The notes below the pieces were generated by a model. It was not told where the DNA came from. It did not search any database and was given only the letters and a program-made list of their open reading frames with translations. Shown piece after piece: positions 1 through 7,868 of a stretch of DNA of 64,000 nt. The position numbers and the translations under genes were made by a program. Each line of letters starts with the position of its first letter. Within the stretch, counting starts at the first letter, position 1. Origin of the DNA: Aliihoeflea sp. 40Bstr573 (lineage in GTDB: Bacteria; Pseudomonadota; Alphaproteobacteria; Rhizobiales; Rhizobiaceae); assembly GCF_024105655.1 (NCBI RefSeq), contig NZ_JAAAMH010000007.1, positions 156,217 through 220,216 of the forward strand. Direction: 5' to 3'.

Positions 1-284
1 AAGAGATTGTCGACCGTGCCTTCCGGCAGCGCCTCAAAAGCTTCATTGGTCGGAGCGAAAACGGTGAACGGGCCTTCGCCCTGCAGCGTCTCGACGAGGC
101 CGGCGGCCTGAACCGCGGCGACGAGTGTGGTGTGATCTGCCGAATTGCTGGCGTTCTCGACGATATTCTTGTCGGCGAACATTTCGGCGCCGCCGACCAT
201 CGGGTTGTCCTGGGCGAACGCCGAACCGGCGAGCGCGGACAGGGCAATTGAGCTGGCGAGAATGGTACGCGTGAAACTACGCAT
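1..284 (-). CDS. Fasciclin (FAS1) domain secreted protein, 3' part cut by window edge
   Basis: Only the first 94 codons are in the window. A classical signal peptide is visible (residues 1-24, ending AFA before QDNP), so the protein is exported. The mature part begins a FAS1 domain, with the hallmark [15 protein letters not shown] (H1 motif) at about residues 74-88. FAS1 proteins act in adhesion or envelope functions. The start is fixed by a strong AGGAGGT ribosome site at 292-298. Upstream on the same strand lie a small lipoprotein, an RskA-like anti-sigma factor and an ECF sigma factor. That arrangement recalls the mycobacterial SigK-RskA-MPT70/83 system, where the targets are also FAS1 proteins. 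The regulatory link here is inferred. Confidence 0.9.
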   Translation of the reverse strand, partial: MRSFTRTILASSIALSALAGSAFAQDNPMVGGAEMFADKNIVENASNSADHTTLVAAVQAAGLVETLQGEGPFTVFAPTNEAFEALPEGTVDNL

Positions 285-327
285 GTTCGAAACCTCCTGA
301 TTGGCCCTCTGAGGGGGCTACGGAGAA

Positions 328-354
328 GTCACGAAACCGCGCCACGAGAGTTTC
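328..354 (-). promoter_or_regulatory. Possible ECF-type promoter for the fasciclin gene
   Basis: On the minus strand, GAAAC (350-354) is separated by 16 bases from CGTGAC (328-333). The -10-like box lies 44 bases upstream of the fasciclin ATG. It resembles the GGAAC-N16/17-CGTT type of alphaproteobacterial ECF promoter and also the element at 691-715 upstream of the small lipoprotein. Found by eye only. Confidence 0.3.
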
Positions 355-380
355 ACCTGTGGTGGAAAATATTGTCGCCA

Positions 381-414
381 GAAAACGAAAATCGGCCGGC
401 AGAGCCGGCCGATT
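381..414 (-). terminator. Rho-independent terminator after the small lipoprotein gene
   Basis: A perfect 11-bp stem (390-400 with 404-414, loop of three bases) is followed on the minus strand by TTTCGTTTTC. It sits just downstream of the small lipoprotein stop and separates that gene from the fasciclin gene, which therefore probably has its own promoter. Confidence 0.8.
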
Positions 415-444
415 CCGTGTCCAGGGGGCCTGGAGTCCGTTTCG

Positions 445-585
445 CTACTCTGCCGGATCGGCCGGCGCCGTGGTTGCCGGGGGCTCGGCCATGCCGGCGG
501 GCTGATCGGTACCGGCATCGTCCGTGCAGGCGGCCATGGCGAGAAGCCCCAAAGCAATCAGCGGATATGTCAAGATACGAAACAT
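445..585 (-). CDS. Small predicted lipoprotein, 46 aa
   Basis: A short reading frame of 46 residues. It starts with a charged/hydrophobic signal (MFRILTYPLIALGLLAMAAC) whose Cys20 follows a lipobox-like LLAMAAC. The mature peptide is only about 27 residues, rich in Ala, Pro, Asp and Thr. A GAGGTG ribosome site lies about 7 bases before the ATG, and a strong terminator follows the stop, so it looks like a complete single-gene unit. It sits between the anti-sigma factor and the fasciclin gene and may belong to the same regulon. Function unknown; I do not recognise a family. It could be an entericidin-like small lipoprotein, but no specific motif proves that. Confidence 0.65.
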   Translation of the reverse strand: MFRILTYPLIALGLLAMAACTDDAGTDQPAGMAEPPATTAPADPAE

Positions 586-690
586 GTGCTTCACCTCAAA
601 ATACTTGGAATTCCCGACCCGCGGTCAAAGTAATCGCCTAGGGCAGAATGTCGACCACTTGAGGATGAATTCAGGTCACCTCTCAAAAAA

Positions 691-715
691 TGACGTGAAG
701 CAACATTGTTATTTC
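691..715 (-). promoter_or_regulatory. Possible ECF-type promoter for the small lipoprotein gene
   Basis: On the minus strand, GAAAT (711-715) and CGTCA (691-695) are separated by 15 bases, about 106 bases upstream of the lipoprotein ATG. The pair resembles the element before the fasciclin gene. It overlaps the very end of the region downstream of the anti-sigma gene. Weak evidence, by eye. Confidence 0.25.
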
Positions 716-722
716 AAATCAG

Positions 723-1445
723 TCAGATGCTGCGCAGATTGCCAAGTGCGACGACCGGCCCGGTGGGCTGGCCCGTCGGCGAGCCGCCTTCGGGTTCGAG
801 CGAGACGGCAAGCACGGCACCGGCCGCGAATTTGCCCTGCAGGTCCTCGGATGGTGTCACCTCGAGATGGTCCGCATCGCCGAGCACGCCGAGCGAGGCA
901 GGCGGCTCATCGCCCTCGATGACCCACAGTTCGAAGTCCTGACCGGCGGCGGCCGCACCATCGAGGCGCGACAGGCTGATCGTCCGGGCCGCTTCGTCGT
1001 AGAGCGCCAGATAGCGGACGTCCGTCTCGGGATTTTCGAGCGAGGCGACGAAACGCGGCGACGGCGTCTCCTCCACCGGGGGCTGAAGGTTCCAACCGAC
1101 GACGAGCGCCAGAGCGACAACCGACGCGACCGCCAGCCCACGCCACAGGCCAAGGCTGTTCCACCATGAGGCACGATCACGCGAGGCAGCGGGCACAGCG
1201 GCAGCAAAAAGTCGCCGATCGAGCGCCTGCTTGACGGCGGACGGCGCTTCGACCGGCACGTAGAACTCGCCAAGCGGCGAAAGACGCGCTTCCCACTCCT
1301 CGACCAGACGGGCGAACTCGATGTCGGCATCGATCCGGCGCGCGACATCAAGCCGCTCGGACGCCGGCAGCACGCCCAGAACGTACTCGGCGGCGAGCGC
1401 TTCGTCGCCTCCAAGTTCCGGTTCGTGATGGTCGCTCGGCGTCAT
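723..1445 (-). CDS. Anti-sigma factor, RskA/anti-sigma-K type
   Basis: A 240-residue single-pass membrane regulator. Residues about 15-60 match the N-terminal sigma-binding zinc-less anti-sigma domain (EYVLGVLPASER start). A transmembrane helix spans about 102-119. The C-terminal extracytoplasmic RskA domain ends in the typical SLEPEGGSPTGQPTGPVVALG segment (about 215-235). RskA proteins hold their ECF sigma factor at the membrane until regulated proteolysis releases it. The ATG overlaps the sigma gene stop by four bases (ATGA), indicating translational coupling and a dedicated pair. The cognate signal is unknown. The fasciclin and small lipoprotein genes downstream are plausible targets. Confidence 0.9.
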   Translation of the reverse strand: MTPSDHHEPELGGDEALAAEYVLGVLPASERLDVARRIDADIEFARLVEEWEARLSPLGEFYVPVEAPSAVKQALDRRLFAAAVPAASRDRASWWNSLGLWRGLAVASVVALALVVGWNLQPPVEETPSPRFVASLENPETDVRYLALYDEAARTISLSRLDGAAAAGQDFELWVIEGDEPPASLGVLGDADHLEVTPSEDLQGKFAAGAVLAVSLEPEGGSPTGQPTGPVVALGNLRSI

Positions 1446-1981
1446 CGTTCGAGACAGTCCTTCAGCTTCATGAGGCTGCGGCGCAGCCAGGTTCTCATCG
1501 TGTTCAGCGGCACGCCATGGCGCTCCGCAAGTTCCGCATAGCTCTCGCCAACAAGATAGGCGCCGCGCACGGCGGCCGCCCGGTCAGCGTCCAGTTCCTC
1601 AAGGCAAAGATGGATGCGCGCGCCCTCGTCCCCGGCAACCGCAAGCGCCTCCGGCCCCGGTGCAGGGTCGGCGATCTCGGCAGCCTCGTCGAGCCCGGTC
1701 TGCTTCATGCGACGCGCCCGGATGCGGTCGATCGCGTGATTGCGCGCCACGGCCACCAGCCATGAAATCGGACTCAAGTCTGAGACGGCGAAGCGGTCGG
1801 CCTTGGTCCATATCTTGACGTAGACTTCCTGCAGCGCTTCCTCGGCTTCGGCCCGATCGTTCAATACACGCAGGCAGACGCCGAAAAGTTTCGCGCTCGT
1901 TTGCCGATAAAGCAGATCGAAGGCCGCGCGGTCGCGCAGCGAGGTCCGGACGATCAGCTTGGAGATATCGGGTGGCGTCAT
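1442..1981 (-). CDS. ECF sigma-70 family RNA polymerase sigma factor (SigK-like)
   Basis: 179 residues from the ATG at 1981. Region 2 (about residues 20-58, with FDLLYRQTSAKLFGVCLRVL and the AEEALQEVYVKIW core-binding/-10 recognition segment) and region 4 (about 130-177, ending in a helix-turn-helix with GVPLNTMRTWLRRS) are both present; region 3 is absent, as in ECF factors. A TTG at 2017 would add 12 residues, but these lack a convincing ribosome site, so the ATG is preferred. It is co-transcribed with the RskA-like anti-sigma gene through an ATGA overlap. The most similar well-known arrangement is SigK-RskA controlling FAS1 proteins in mycobacteria. Its own promoter may lie near 2043-2067. 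Confidence 0.92.
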   Translation of the reverse strand: MTPPDISKLIVRTSLRDRAAFDLLYRQTSAKLFGVCLRVLNDRAEAEEALQEVYVKIWTKADRFAVSDLSPISWLVAVARNHAIDRIRARRMKQTGLDEAAEIADPAPGPEALAVAGDEGARIHLCLEELDADRAAAVRGAYLVGESYAELAERHGVPLNTMRTWLRRSLMKLKDCLER

Positions 1982-2115
1982 CTGGCACCAAACTAGCGGG
2001 CGGCTTTCGTTTTGCAACGCCTGATCGCATTTCCTTTCGAGCAGCGGCGAAGGCGTTTGCCCGTTCCGGCGAATGAAGCTAAACAGCCCCCGCCCATCAT
2101 CATGCGAGGATTCCC

Positions 2116-3012
2116 ATGACCCCCGAGCAGCTCGGAACCGCCGAGGAACAGGCCCGCCTTCTCTCCGCCGCCCTGCCCTATATGCAGCGCTACGAGAACA
2201 AGACGGTCGTGGTGAAGTATGGCGGCCATGCCATGGGCAATGTCGAGCTCGGTCGCGCCTTCGCGCGCGACATCGCGCTGCTGAAGCAATCCGGCGTCAA
2301 CCCGATCGTCGTGCATGGCGGCGGACCGCAGATCGGCGCCATGCTCGCCAAGATGGGCATCGAGTCGAAGTTCGAAGGAGGCCTTCGCGTCACCGACCAG
2401 AAGACGGTCGAGATCGTCGAGATGGTCCTTGCCGGCTCGATCAACAAGGAGATCGTCGCGCTCATCAACGCCGAAGGCGAATGGGCGATCGGGCTTTGCG
2501 GCAAGGACGGCAACATGGTCTTCGCCGAAAAAGCGCGCAAGACCGTGAAGGACCCCGATTCCAATATCGAGCGCGCCATCGATCTGGGCTTCGTCGGCGA
2601 GCCGGTCGAGGTAGACCGCACCTTGCTCGACCTTCTCGCGCGCTCCGAAATGATCCCGGTCATCGCGCCCGTCGCGCCGGGTCGCGACGGCCACACCTAC
2701 AATATCAATGCCGACACGTTCGCAGGCGCCATCGCCGGTGCGCTGGGCGCCTCGCGCCTTCTCTTCCTGACCGACGTTCCAGGCGTCCTCGACAAGGACA
2801 GGAACCTCATCGACGAACTGACTGTCGGCGAGGCCCGCGAGCTCATCGCCGACGGTACGATCTCGGGCGGCATGATCCCCAAGGTCGAGACCTGCATCGA
2901 GGCGATCGAGCGCGGCGTCGAGGGCGTCGTCATCCTGAACGGCAAGACGCCGCACGCCGTGTTGCTGGAACTGTTCACCGAGCATGGCGCTGGAACGTTG
3001 ATCGTTCCCTAG
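2116..3012 (+). CDS. argB: Acetylglutamate kinase
   Basis: 298 residues, the normal length for the family. ArgB phosphorylates N-acetyl-L-glutamate with ATP, the second step of arginine synthesis, in the cytoplasm. Visible signatures are the phosphate-binding [11 protein letters not shown] (about residues 31-41), [10 protein letters not shown] (about 65-74), the FEGGLRVTD segment and the late [10 protein letters not shown] motif. The N-terminal extension with a helix before VVVKYGG is typical of arginine-inhibited hexameric ArgB enzymes, so feedback control by arginine is likely. It is divergent from the sigma factor gene and overlaps the convergent EamA transporter gene by four bases. Confidence 0.97.
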   Translation: MTPEQLGTAEEQARLLSAALPYMQRYENKTVVVKYGGHAMGNVELGRAFARDIALLKQSGVNPIVVHGGGPQIGAMLAKMGIESKFEGGLRVTDQKTVEIVEMVLAGSINKEIVALINAEGEWAIGLCGKDGNMVFAEKARKTVKDPDSNIERAIDLGFVGEPVEVDRTLLDLLARSEMIPVIAPVAPGRDGHTYNINADTFAGAIAGALGASRLLFLTDVPGVLDKDRNLIDELTVGEARELIADGTISGGMIPKVETCIEAIERGVEGVVILNGKTPHAVLLELFTEHGAGTLIVP

Positions 3013-3914
3013 CCCACCAGCACCAGTACCACGATGCCCGCCACGATCAGCGCGCAGCCAGCGATCTCGATGCGGTTGATCGCTTCTTTGAAGAAGAAGA
3101 CCGAAGCGGCGAAGGTGAACAGCATCTCGACCTGCGCCACTGCCTTGACGACGGCGGCCTGCTGCAGCGTCATTGCCATGAACCAGCCGAAAGACGCGGT
3201 CGCGCCGACGACGCCCGTGAAGAGCGACGGCTTCCAGGCCCGCCTGATGCGGCCGATCTCGGCGCGGTCCTTCCACAGCATCCACGCTGCCATGATCGCC
3301 GTCTGGAAGGTGATGACGACGGCCAGCGTCACCGCCGCCTGCATCATGAAGTTCGGCCCGCCCAGCGAGAGCGACGCGGCGCGATAGGCGACCGCCGAAA
3401 TGCCGAACGCCGTGCCCGATGCGAGACCGATCAATGCGTTCCGCGCGACGACGGACGTCACCAGATTGCGCCAGGTGATCTGCATGTGCGCGACCGAAAT
3501 CAGCATCACGCCGAAGACGCTGATTGCAATGGCGGCCAGCGTTCCCGCGGTCACGCGCTCGCCGAAGAAGACCAGCGCGAACAGCGCCGCCTGCGCGGGC
3601 TCGGTGCGCGAATAGGCAGTGCCGACCGCGAAATTGCGGAACGAGAACAGGTGGATGAGCAGGAAGGTCGCGGTAATCTGGCCGATCGCGCCCAAAACCA
3701 CCCACGCGGCAAAGGTCGCGTTTAGCGATGGCAGGTCGAAGCCGGCGAGGCCGTGCAATCCGGCGACGAAGGCGAGCGCGAAGGGCAGCCCGAAGCCGAA
3801 GCGCACGAAGGTCGCGCCGGTCGTTCCCATGACGCTCTTCAGATGCTTCTGGCCGGCCGACCGCAGGTTCTGGAGAAACGCGGCCGCAATCGTGATGGGA
3901 ATCCAGAGTTCCAT
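3009..3914 (-). CDS. EamA/DMT-family inner-membrane transporter
   Basis: 301 residues, almost entirely hydrophobic, with about ten predicted transmembrane helices arranged as two EamA repeats (roughly residues 3-140 and 150-300). DMT family members export or import small metabolites; the substrate cannot be read from sequence. The start at 3914 begins [16 protein letters not shown], running straight into the first helix. It converges with argB, sharing four bases at the stops, which leaves no room for a separate terminator. No dedicated operon partner is visible. Confidence 0.88.
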   Translation of the reverse strand: MELWIPITIAAAFLQNLRSAGQKHLKSVMGTTGATFVRFGFGLPFALAFVAGLHGLAGFDLPSLNATFAAWVVLGAIGQITATFLLIHLFSFRNFAVGTAYSRTEPAQAALFALVFFGERVTAGTLAAIAISVFGVMLISVAHMQITWRNLVTSVVARNALIGLASGTAFGISAVAYRAASLSLGGPNFMMQAAVTLAVVITFQTAIMAAWMLWKDRAEIGRIRRAWKPSLFTGVVGATASFGWFMAMTLQQAAVVKAVAQVEMLFTFAASVFFFKEAINRIEIAGCALIVAGIVVLVLVG

Positions 3915-4006
3915 GTCGCCCCCTGACGCGAGAGCGGCTAGGGCATAACGATCATTCGCGCAAGCGGGGCGTTGCGCTGGGCCCTTCGCTGCGCCACAAG
4001 CAGGCC

Positions 4007-4711
4007 ATGACGAATCTTCCCGACCCCGCCCGCTTCGCCCATGTCACGGACTGGGTGTTCGACCTCGACAACACGCTCTATCCGCACCACACGAACCTGT
4101 TCGCGCAGATCGACCTGCGGATGACGCGCTACATCTCGGAGCTTCTAACGCTGCCGGCGGACGAGGCGCGGCTGATGCAAAAGGCGCTCTACAAGGAATA
4201 CGGGACGACGATGAAAGGACTGATGGAGCGCTATTCCATCGACCCGGACGACTTCCTGCAAAAGGTCCACGACATCGACTATTCGCCGGTCGAGTCCTCG
4301 CCTGAGCTGGGCGCGGCGATCGCGGCGCTGCCCGGCCGCAAGTTCATTTTCACGAACGGTGATCGCAAGCATGCCGAGAACACGGCGCGCCGGCTCGGCA
4401 TCCTCGACCATTTCGACGACATTTTCGACATCGTGGCGGCTGGGCTCAATCCCAAGCCCGCCCGCGCAACCTACGATACGTTCGTGGCTCTGCATGACGT
4501 GGTCGGGCCGAACGCCGCGATGTTCGAGGATCTGGCGCGTAACCTTCACGTTCCGAAGGCGCTCGGCATGACCACCGTCCTCGTCGTGCCCAACAATTTC
4601 GAGCCGACCTTCGCGGAAGTCTGGGAACAGGACCCGGACCATGAAGACGATGTCGACTACGTCACCGACGATCTGACGTCGTTCCTGACGTCGATCCTCG
4701 CGAAACGCTAG
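4007..4711 (+). CDS. Pyrimidine 5'-nucleotidase, SDT1-like HAD hydrolase
   Basis: 234 residues of the HAD superfamily. The nucleophile motif VFDLDNTLYPH (Asp19 and Asp21) starts near residue 17, motif II is FIFTNGD near 115, and the later GLNPKP lysine and FEDLARN acidic motif complete the active site. The DLDNTLYP variant is characteristic of the SDT1/pyrimidine 5'-nucleotidase group, which hydrolyses UMP/CMP or related nucleotides; the exact substrate is inferred from the family. Stops of this gene and of the convergent small protein overlap by four bases (CTAG). Confidence 0.88.
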   Translation: MTNLPDPARFAHVTDWVFDLDNTLYPHHTNLFAQIDLRMTRYISELLTLPADEARLMQKALYKEYGTTMKGLMERYSIDPDDFLQKVHDIDYSPVESSPELGAAIAALPGRKFIFTNGDRKHAENTARRLGILDHFDDIFDIVAAGLNPKPARATYDTFVALHDVVGPNAAMFEDLARNLHVPKALGMTTVLVVPNNFEPTFAEVWEQDPDHEDDVDYVTDDLTSFLTSILAKR

Positions 4712-4986
4712 ACGCGGGGGTCGGAGGTCCGGTCCGGCACGGGGTCGACCGCGTCATCGGGATTGGCGCCGGCACTGCGCGAAGGTGGCAGATCGCCGAG
4801 TTGTTCGGCGCTCGAGACACCCGGCCGCTTGTCCTTGTCGAATTCGCCGTCCTTGCACTCGGTCTCGTCGGGGAGCGAATCCTGAGGATGCTCGCTCGGC
4901 TGCTCGGCAGGCGTCTCGGAATGCCCGAGGTCTTTTTCCTGCTGGTGACGGATAATGTCATCGTCGGTGCTGGTGCGTCCGTTCAT
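4708..4986 (-). CDS. Hypothetical hydrophilic, probably disordered protein, 92 aa
   Basis: 92 residues with no hydrophobic core: rich in Asp, Glu, Pro, Ser and Gln, with very few aromatic residues. It has no signal peptide and no membrane segment. A good AGGAG ribosome site lies about 6-11 bases upstream of the ATG, and the gene fits exactly between its neighbours, which supports it being real. The composition suggests an intrinsically disordered cytoplasmic protein. I do not recognise a family, and the neighbours (nucleotidase, copper chaperone) give no functional clue. Confidence 0.6.
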   Translation of the reverse strand: MNGRTSTDDDIIRHQQEKDLGHSETPAEQPSEHPQDSLPDETECKDGEFDKDKRPGVSSAEQLGDLPPSRSAGANPDDAVDPVPDRTSDPRV

Positions 4987-5036
4987 GGCAATGCTCCTTT
5001 GGAGAAGAAACGCCGCGCGCGCCGCACCTGTTCCGC

Positions 5037-5573
5037 TCAGTGACGGTGCGCCTTGATCACCGCAGGCTCGCGAACAGGAAACTGCAGCACCACCGAGCCC
5101 GCCTTCTCGAAATCCAGCGTCAGCTCGATCTCGTCCTCGGCGACCAGCGCCGCATCGATACCGGTCAGCATGAAGTGCAGCCCGCCCGGCTTGAATTCGA
5201 CCCTGTCACCCGGCCCGATCTCGATGCCGTCCGCGATCGGCCGCATCTTCGTCACTCCGTCCTCGATCGCCATCTCGTGCATCTCGACGCGCGGTGAAGC
5301 CAGAGACGTCGCACCTATCAGCCGATCGGCCGTCTCGCCGCGGTTGAGGATCGAAAGATATGCCGCCGCCACCTTCTGGCCGGGGCGCATGGCGAGCACC
5401 CATGCGCCGGAAAGCTGAAGGTCGTCGGCCATCACGGTGTCGAGGTCGACGCAGCCCGCCACGTCGAGGATCTGGCCTTCGAGGCACTGCTCATCGGAAG
5501 CGAGGGCCGGGGCAGGCAGAGCCGAGAGCGCGAGACAGGCGACTGCGATCAGGTGCAGCGGGACGAGATTCAT
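5037..5573 (-). CDS. Periplasmic copper chaperone, PCu(A)C family
   Basis: 178 residues with a signal peptide (about 1-25, ending ALA before SDEQC). The copper-binding pattern H-X10-M-X22-H-X-M is visible in the segment from VEMHEMAIEDGVTKM to GLHFML, one residue longer than the usual X21 spacing. PCu(A)C proteins deliver Cu(I) to the CuA or CuB site of cytochrome oxidases. The mature N-terminus carries an additional C-X10-C pair before the PCu(A)C domain, which I have not seen as a standard part of the family. No Sco or oxidase gene is adjacent, so the partner is unknown. Confidence 0.85.
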   Translation of the reverse strand: MNLVPLHLIAVACLALSALPAPALASDEQCLEGQILDVAGCVDLDTVMADDLQLSGAWVLAMRPGQKVAAAYLSILNRGETADRLIGATSLASPRVEMHEMAIEDGVTKMRPIADGIEIGPGDRVEFKPGGLHFMLTGIDAALVAEDEIELTLDFEKAGSVVLQFPVREPAVIKAHRH

Positions 5574-5594
5574 GATCCGAAGGTCCTTTCCGAC

Positions 5595-6446
5595 CTATTT
5601 TCCTGCGTCGATCTCATAGAAACGCGCAATCACGTCCCAGGCTTCCTGCGCGGTGTCGACAAAGTCGATGATATCCTGGTCACCCGGCGAAATCGTGCCC
5701 TGCTCTGCAAGAAAATCGAGATCGACGGCGCGCTCCCAGAACGACTTGCCGAAGCAGATCACCGGAACGCGCTCCATGCGGCCGGTCTGGATCAGCGTCA
5801 GCGTCTCGAAGAACTCGTCCATCGTGCCGAAGCCGCCGGGGAAAACCGCGACAGCCTTGGCGCGCATGACGAAGTGCATCTTGCGGATCGCGAAATAGTG
5901 GAAGTTGAAGCACAGCTCCGGCGTCACGTAGAGGTTCGGCGCCTGTTCGTGCGGCAGGACGATGTTGAGGCCGATCGAGGGCGCGTCGACGTCGGCCGCG
6001 CCGCGATTTCCGGCCTCCATGACGCCAGGACCGCCGCCGGTGACGACGACGAATTCGCGGTAGTCGAAGCTAGCCGAGTGCTGCGAACACAGGCGGGCGA
6101 ATTCGCGCGCCTCGTCATAATATTTTGCGTTCGCCAGGAGGTTCTTCTTCTGCACCTCGTTCTTGGCCGCCCAGGCCGCGCCGCCCGGCTCGGGAATGCG
6201 CGCGCCGCCGAACAGGATGACGGTCGATTCGATGCCTCGCTCTGCCAGAACCATGTCGGGCTTCAACAGTTCGAGCTGCAGGCGCACGGGGCGCAATTCG
6301 CGCCGCGTCATGAACTCCTCGTCGTCCCAGGCCAGCCGATAGGTCGGCGCGCGGGTCTGCGGCGTATCCGGCACGCTCTTGGCGCGTTCGCGATCCTCGT
6401 CCGAATGCGGCAGAGGCGACCAGTCGTTCTTTTTCGTCCGTTGCAT
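5595..6446 (-). CDS. LOG family protein (Lonely Guy/TIGR00730, Rossmann fold)
   Basis: 283 residues from the ATG at 6446. A TTG at 6464 would add six residues but is less likely. The family motifs are clear: GGGPGVMEAGNRGA and PGGFGTMDEFFETLTLIQT, both part of the nucleotide-binding active site. LOG proteins are phosphoribohydrolases that release bases from nucleoside monophosphates (cytokinin activation in plants, AMP or related substrates in bacteria). This longer form with an N-terminal extension of about 80 residues is common in Hyphomicrobiales and its substrate is not established from sequence. It is divergent from dapD. Confidence 0.88.
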   Translation of the reverse strand: MQRTKKNDWSPLPHSDEDRERAKSVPDTPQTRAPTYRLAWDDEEFMTRRELRPVRLQLELLKPDMVLAERGIESTVILFGGARIPEPGGAAWAAKNEVQKKNLLANAKYYDEAREFARLCSQHSASFDYREFVVVTGGGPGVMEAGNRGAADVDAPSIGLNIVLPHEQAPNLYVTPELCFNFHYFAIRKMHFVMRAKAVAVFPGGFGTMDEFFETLTLIQTGRMERVPVICFGKSFWERAVDLDFLAEQGTISPGDQDIIDFVDTAQEAWDVIARFYEIDAGK

Positions 6447-6634
6447 GAAAACCGAATATCCCAATCTTGCGCGAAGCGCTTCGCGCGCGCTCGTTTTGAT
6501 CAGTCAAACCATGAAATGACGGCGCTTGCACGTGGCTTGCGCCAATACCGCGCTTGGCCTAGTTTCCGCGCCGACTGGAAGCCGCCCGAAGCGTAGCAGA
6601 AGCGGCCTTAACATAGCTGCAATGGAGCAAATTG

Positions 6635-7489
6635 ATGACCAAGCCCGATATCGGCGCGCTCGAACAAACCATCGAAAAGGCGTTCGAAGAGCGTGACGGG
6701 GTCGGCACGGGCACCAAGGGCGAAATTCGCGATGCGGTCGAGGCCGCGCTCACCCTGCTCGATCGCGGCGAGGCGCGCGTCGCCGTGCGCCAGGCGGACG
6801 GGTCGTGGACGGTCAACCAGTGGCTGAAGAAGGCCGTTCTCCTGTCCTTTCGCCTCAACGACATGGAAGTCATCAAGGGCGGGCCGGGCGACTCGGTCTG
6901 GTGGGACAAGGTTCCGTCCAAATTCGACGGCTGGAGCGCGATCGACTTCCAGCGCGCCGGCTTCCGCGCCGTACCCAATGCCGTCGTGCGCCGCTCGGCC
7001 TTCGTCGCGCCGGGCGCGATCTTGATGCCGTCCTTCGTCAATCTGGGCGCCTATGTCGGCGAGGGCACGATGGTCGACACCTGGGCGACAGTCGGCTCGT
7101 GCGCGCAGATCGGCAAGAACGTCCATCTGTCCGGCGGCGTCGGCATCGGCGGTGTGCTCGAACCCATGCAGGCCGGTCCCACCATCATCGAGGACAACTG
7201 CTTCATCGGCGCGCGTTCCGAAGTCGTCGAGGGCTGCATCGTGCGCGAGGGTTCGGTGCTCGGGATGGGCGTCTTCATCGGCAAGTCGACAAAGATCGTC
7301 GACCGCGAAACCGGCTCGATCACCTATGGCGAAGTGCCGCCCTATTCCGTCGTCGTCGCGGGCGCACTGCCCGGCAAGCCGATGGGCAATGGCGAGCCCG
7401 GGCCCAGCCTCTATTGCGCCGTCATCGTCAAGAAGGTCGACGAGAAGACGCGCTCCAAGACCTCCATCAACGACCTCCTGCGGGCCTGA
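6635..7489 (+). CDS. dapD: 2,3,4,5-tetrahydropyridine-2,6-dicarboxylate N-succinyltransferase
   Basis: 284 residues. DapD transfers succinyl from succinyl-CoA to tetrahydrodipicolinate in the succinylase branch of diaminopimelate/lysine synthesis. The N-terminal helical domain carries [14 protein letters not shown], and the rest is a left-handed beta helix made of hexapeptide repeats (about residues 105-240), ending in the [22 protein letters not shown] signature. The ATG at 6635 is preferred to the TTG just before it because GGAG lies about eight bases upstream. dapE follows 380 bases later, with a small DUF805 membrane protein gene in between, all on one strand and likely co-transcribed. 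Confidence 0.97.
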   Translation: MTKPDIGALEQTIEKAFEERDGVGTGTKGEIRDAVEAALTLLDRGEARVAVRQADGSWTVNQWLKKAVLLSFRLNDMEVIKGGPGDSVWWDKVPSKFDGWSAIDFQRAGFRAVPNAVVRRSAFVAPGAILMPSFVNLGAYVGEGTMVDTWATVGSCAQIGKNVHLSGGVGIGGVLEPMQAGPTIIEDNCFIGARSEVVEGCIVREGSVLGMGVFIGKSTKIVDRETGSITYGEVPPYSVVVAGALPGKPMGNGEPGPSLYCAVIVKKVDEKTRSKTSINDLLRA

Positions 7490-7493
7490 TCCG

Positions 7494-7862
7494 GTGAACC
7501 AGTTTCCGATCCTCTGGCTGTTCTTCGGCCTCAAGGGACGCATCAGCCGCGTTGCCTTCCTGCTCGGTGGCCTGATGATGACGGTCGTCACCTTCTTCGT
7601 GCTCTACCGCATGTCGGTCGCCGAAGAGGTCGGCCAGGGGTTCGAATTCTGGAACTCTGTCCTCGGCGTCGTCGTCTTCGTGTCGCTCTGGTGCCAGGCA
7701 GCGCTCGCCGCCAAGCGGCTGCATGACATCGGCCGGCCGGGGCTCTTCGCGGTCGCGATGTTCGTGCCGCTGATCAACTTCATCGCCTTCATCGCACTTT
7801 GCGTCATTCCCGGCGAGCGCGGCCCCAACAAATACGGCGCGGCAACCAACGCGCCCAGCTAG
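7494..7862 (+). CDS. DUF805 family membrane protein
   Basis: 122 residues starting with GTG four bases after the dapD stop. It shows the DUF805 layout: a GRISRVAF turn near residue 15, three to four hydrophobic helices (about 20-38, 55-72, 83-103), the conserved AKRLHDIGRPG segment between helices, and a short GERGPNKYG tail. Function of the family is unknown. Its position between dapD and dapE, with very short spacers on both sides (4 and 6 bases), makes it part of that operon. It does not look like an enzyme of the pathway. Confidence 0.85.
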   Translation: MNQFPILWLFFGLKGRISRVAFLLGGLMMTVVTFFVLYRMSVAEEVGQGFEFWNSVLGVVVFVSLWCQAALAAKRLHDIGRPGLFAVAMFVPLINFIAFIALCVIPGERGPNKYGAATNAPS

Positions 7863-7868
7863 AATGAG

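Noticed and set aside
1993..3705. 570-codon minus-strand open frame across argB and the EamA gene
   Set aside because: It lies over two well-supported genes in other frames, has Arg/Asp/His-rich shadow composition and no recognisable domain.
2073..3725. 550-codon plus-strand open frame
   Set aside because: Shadow of argB and of the antisense EamA gene; very Arg-rich, no domain.
5553..6596. 347-codon plus-strand frame opposite the LOG gene
   Set aside because: Antisense shadow of a clear family gene, typical in GC-rich DNA.
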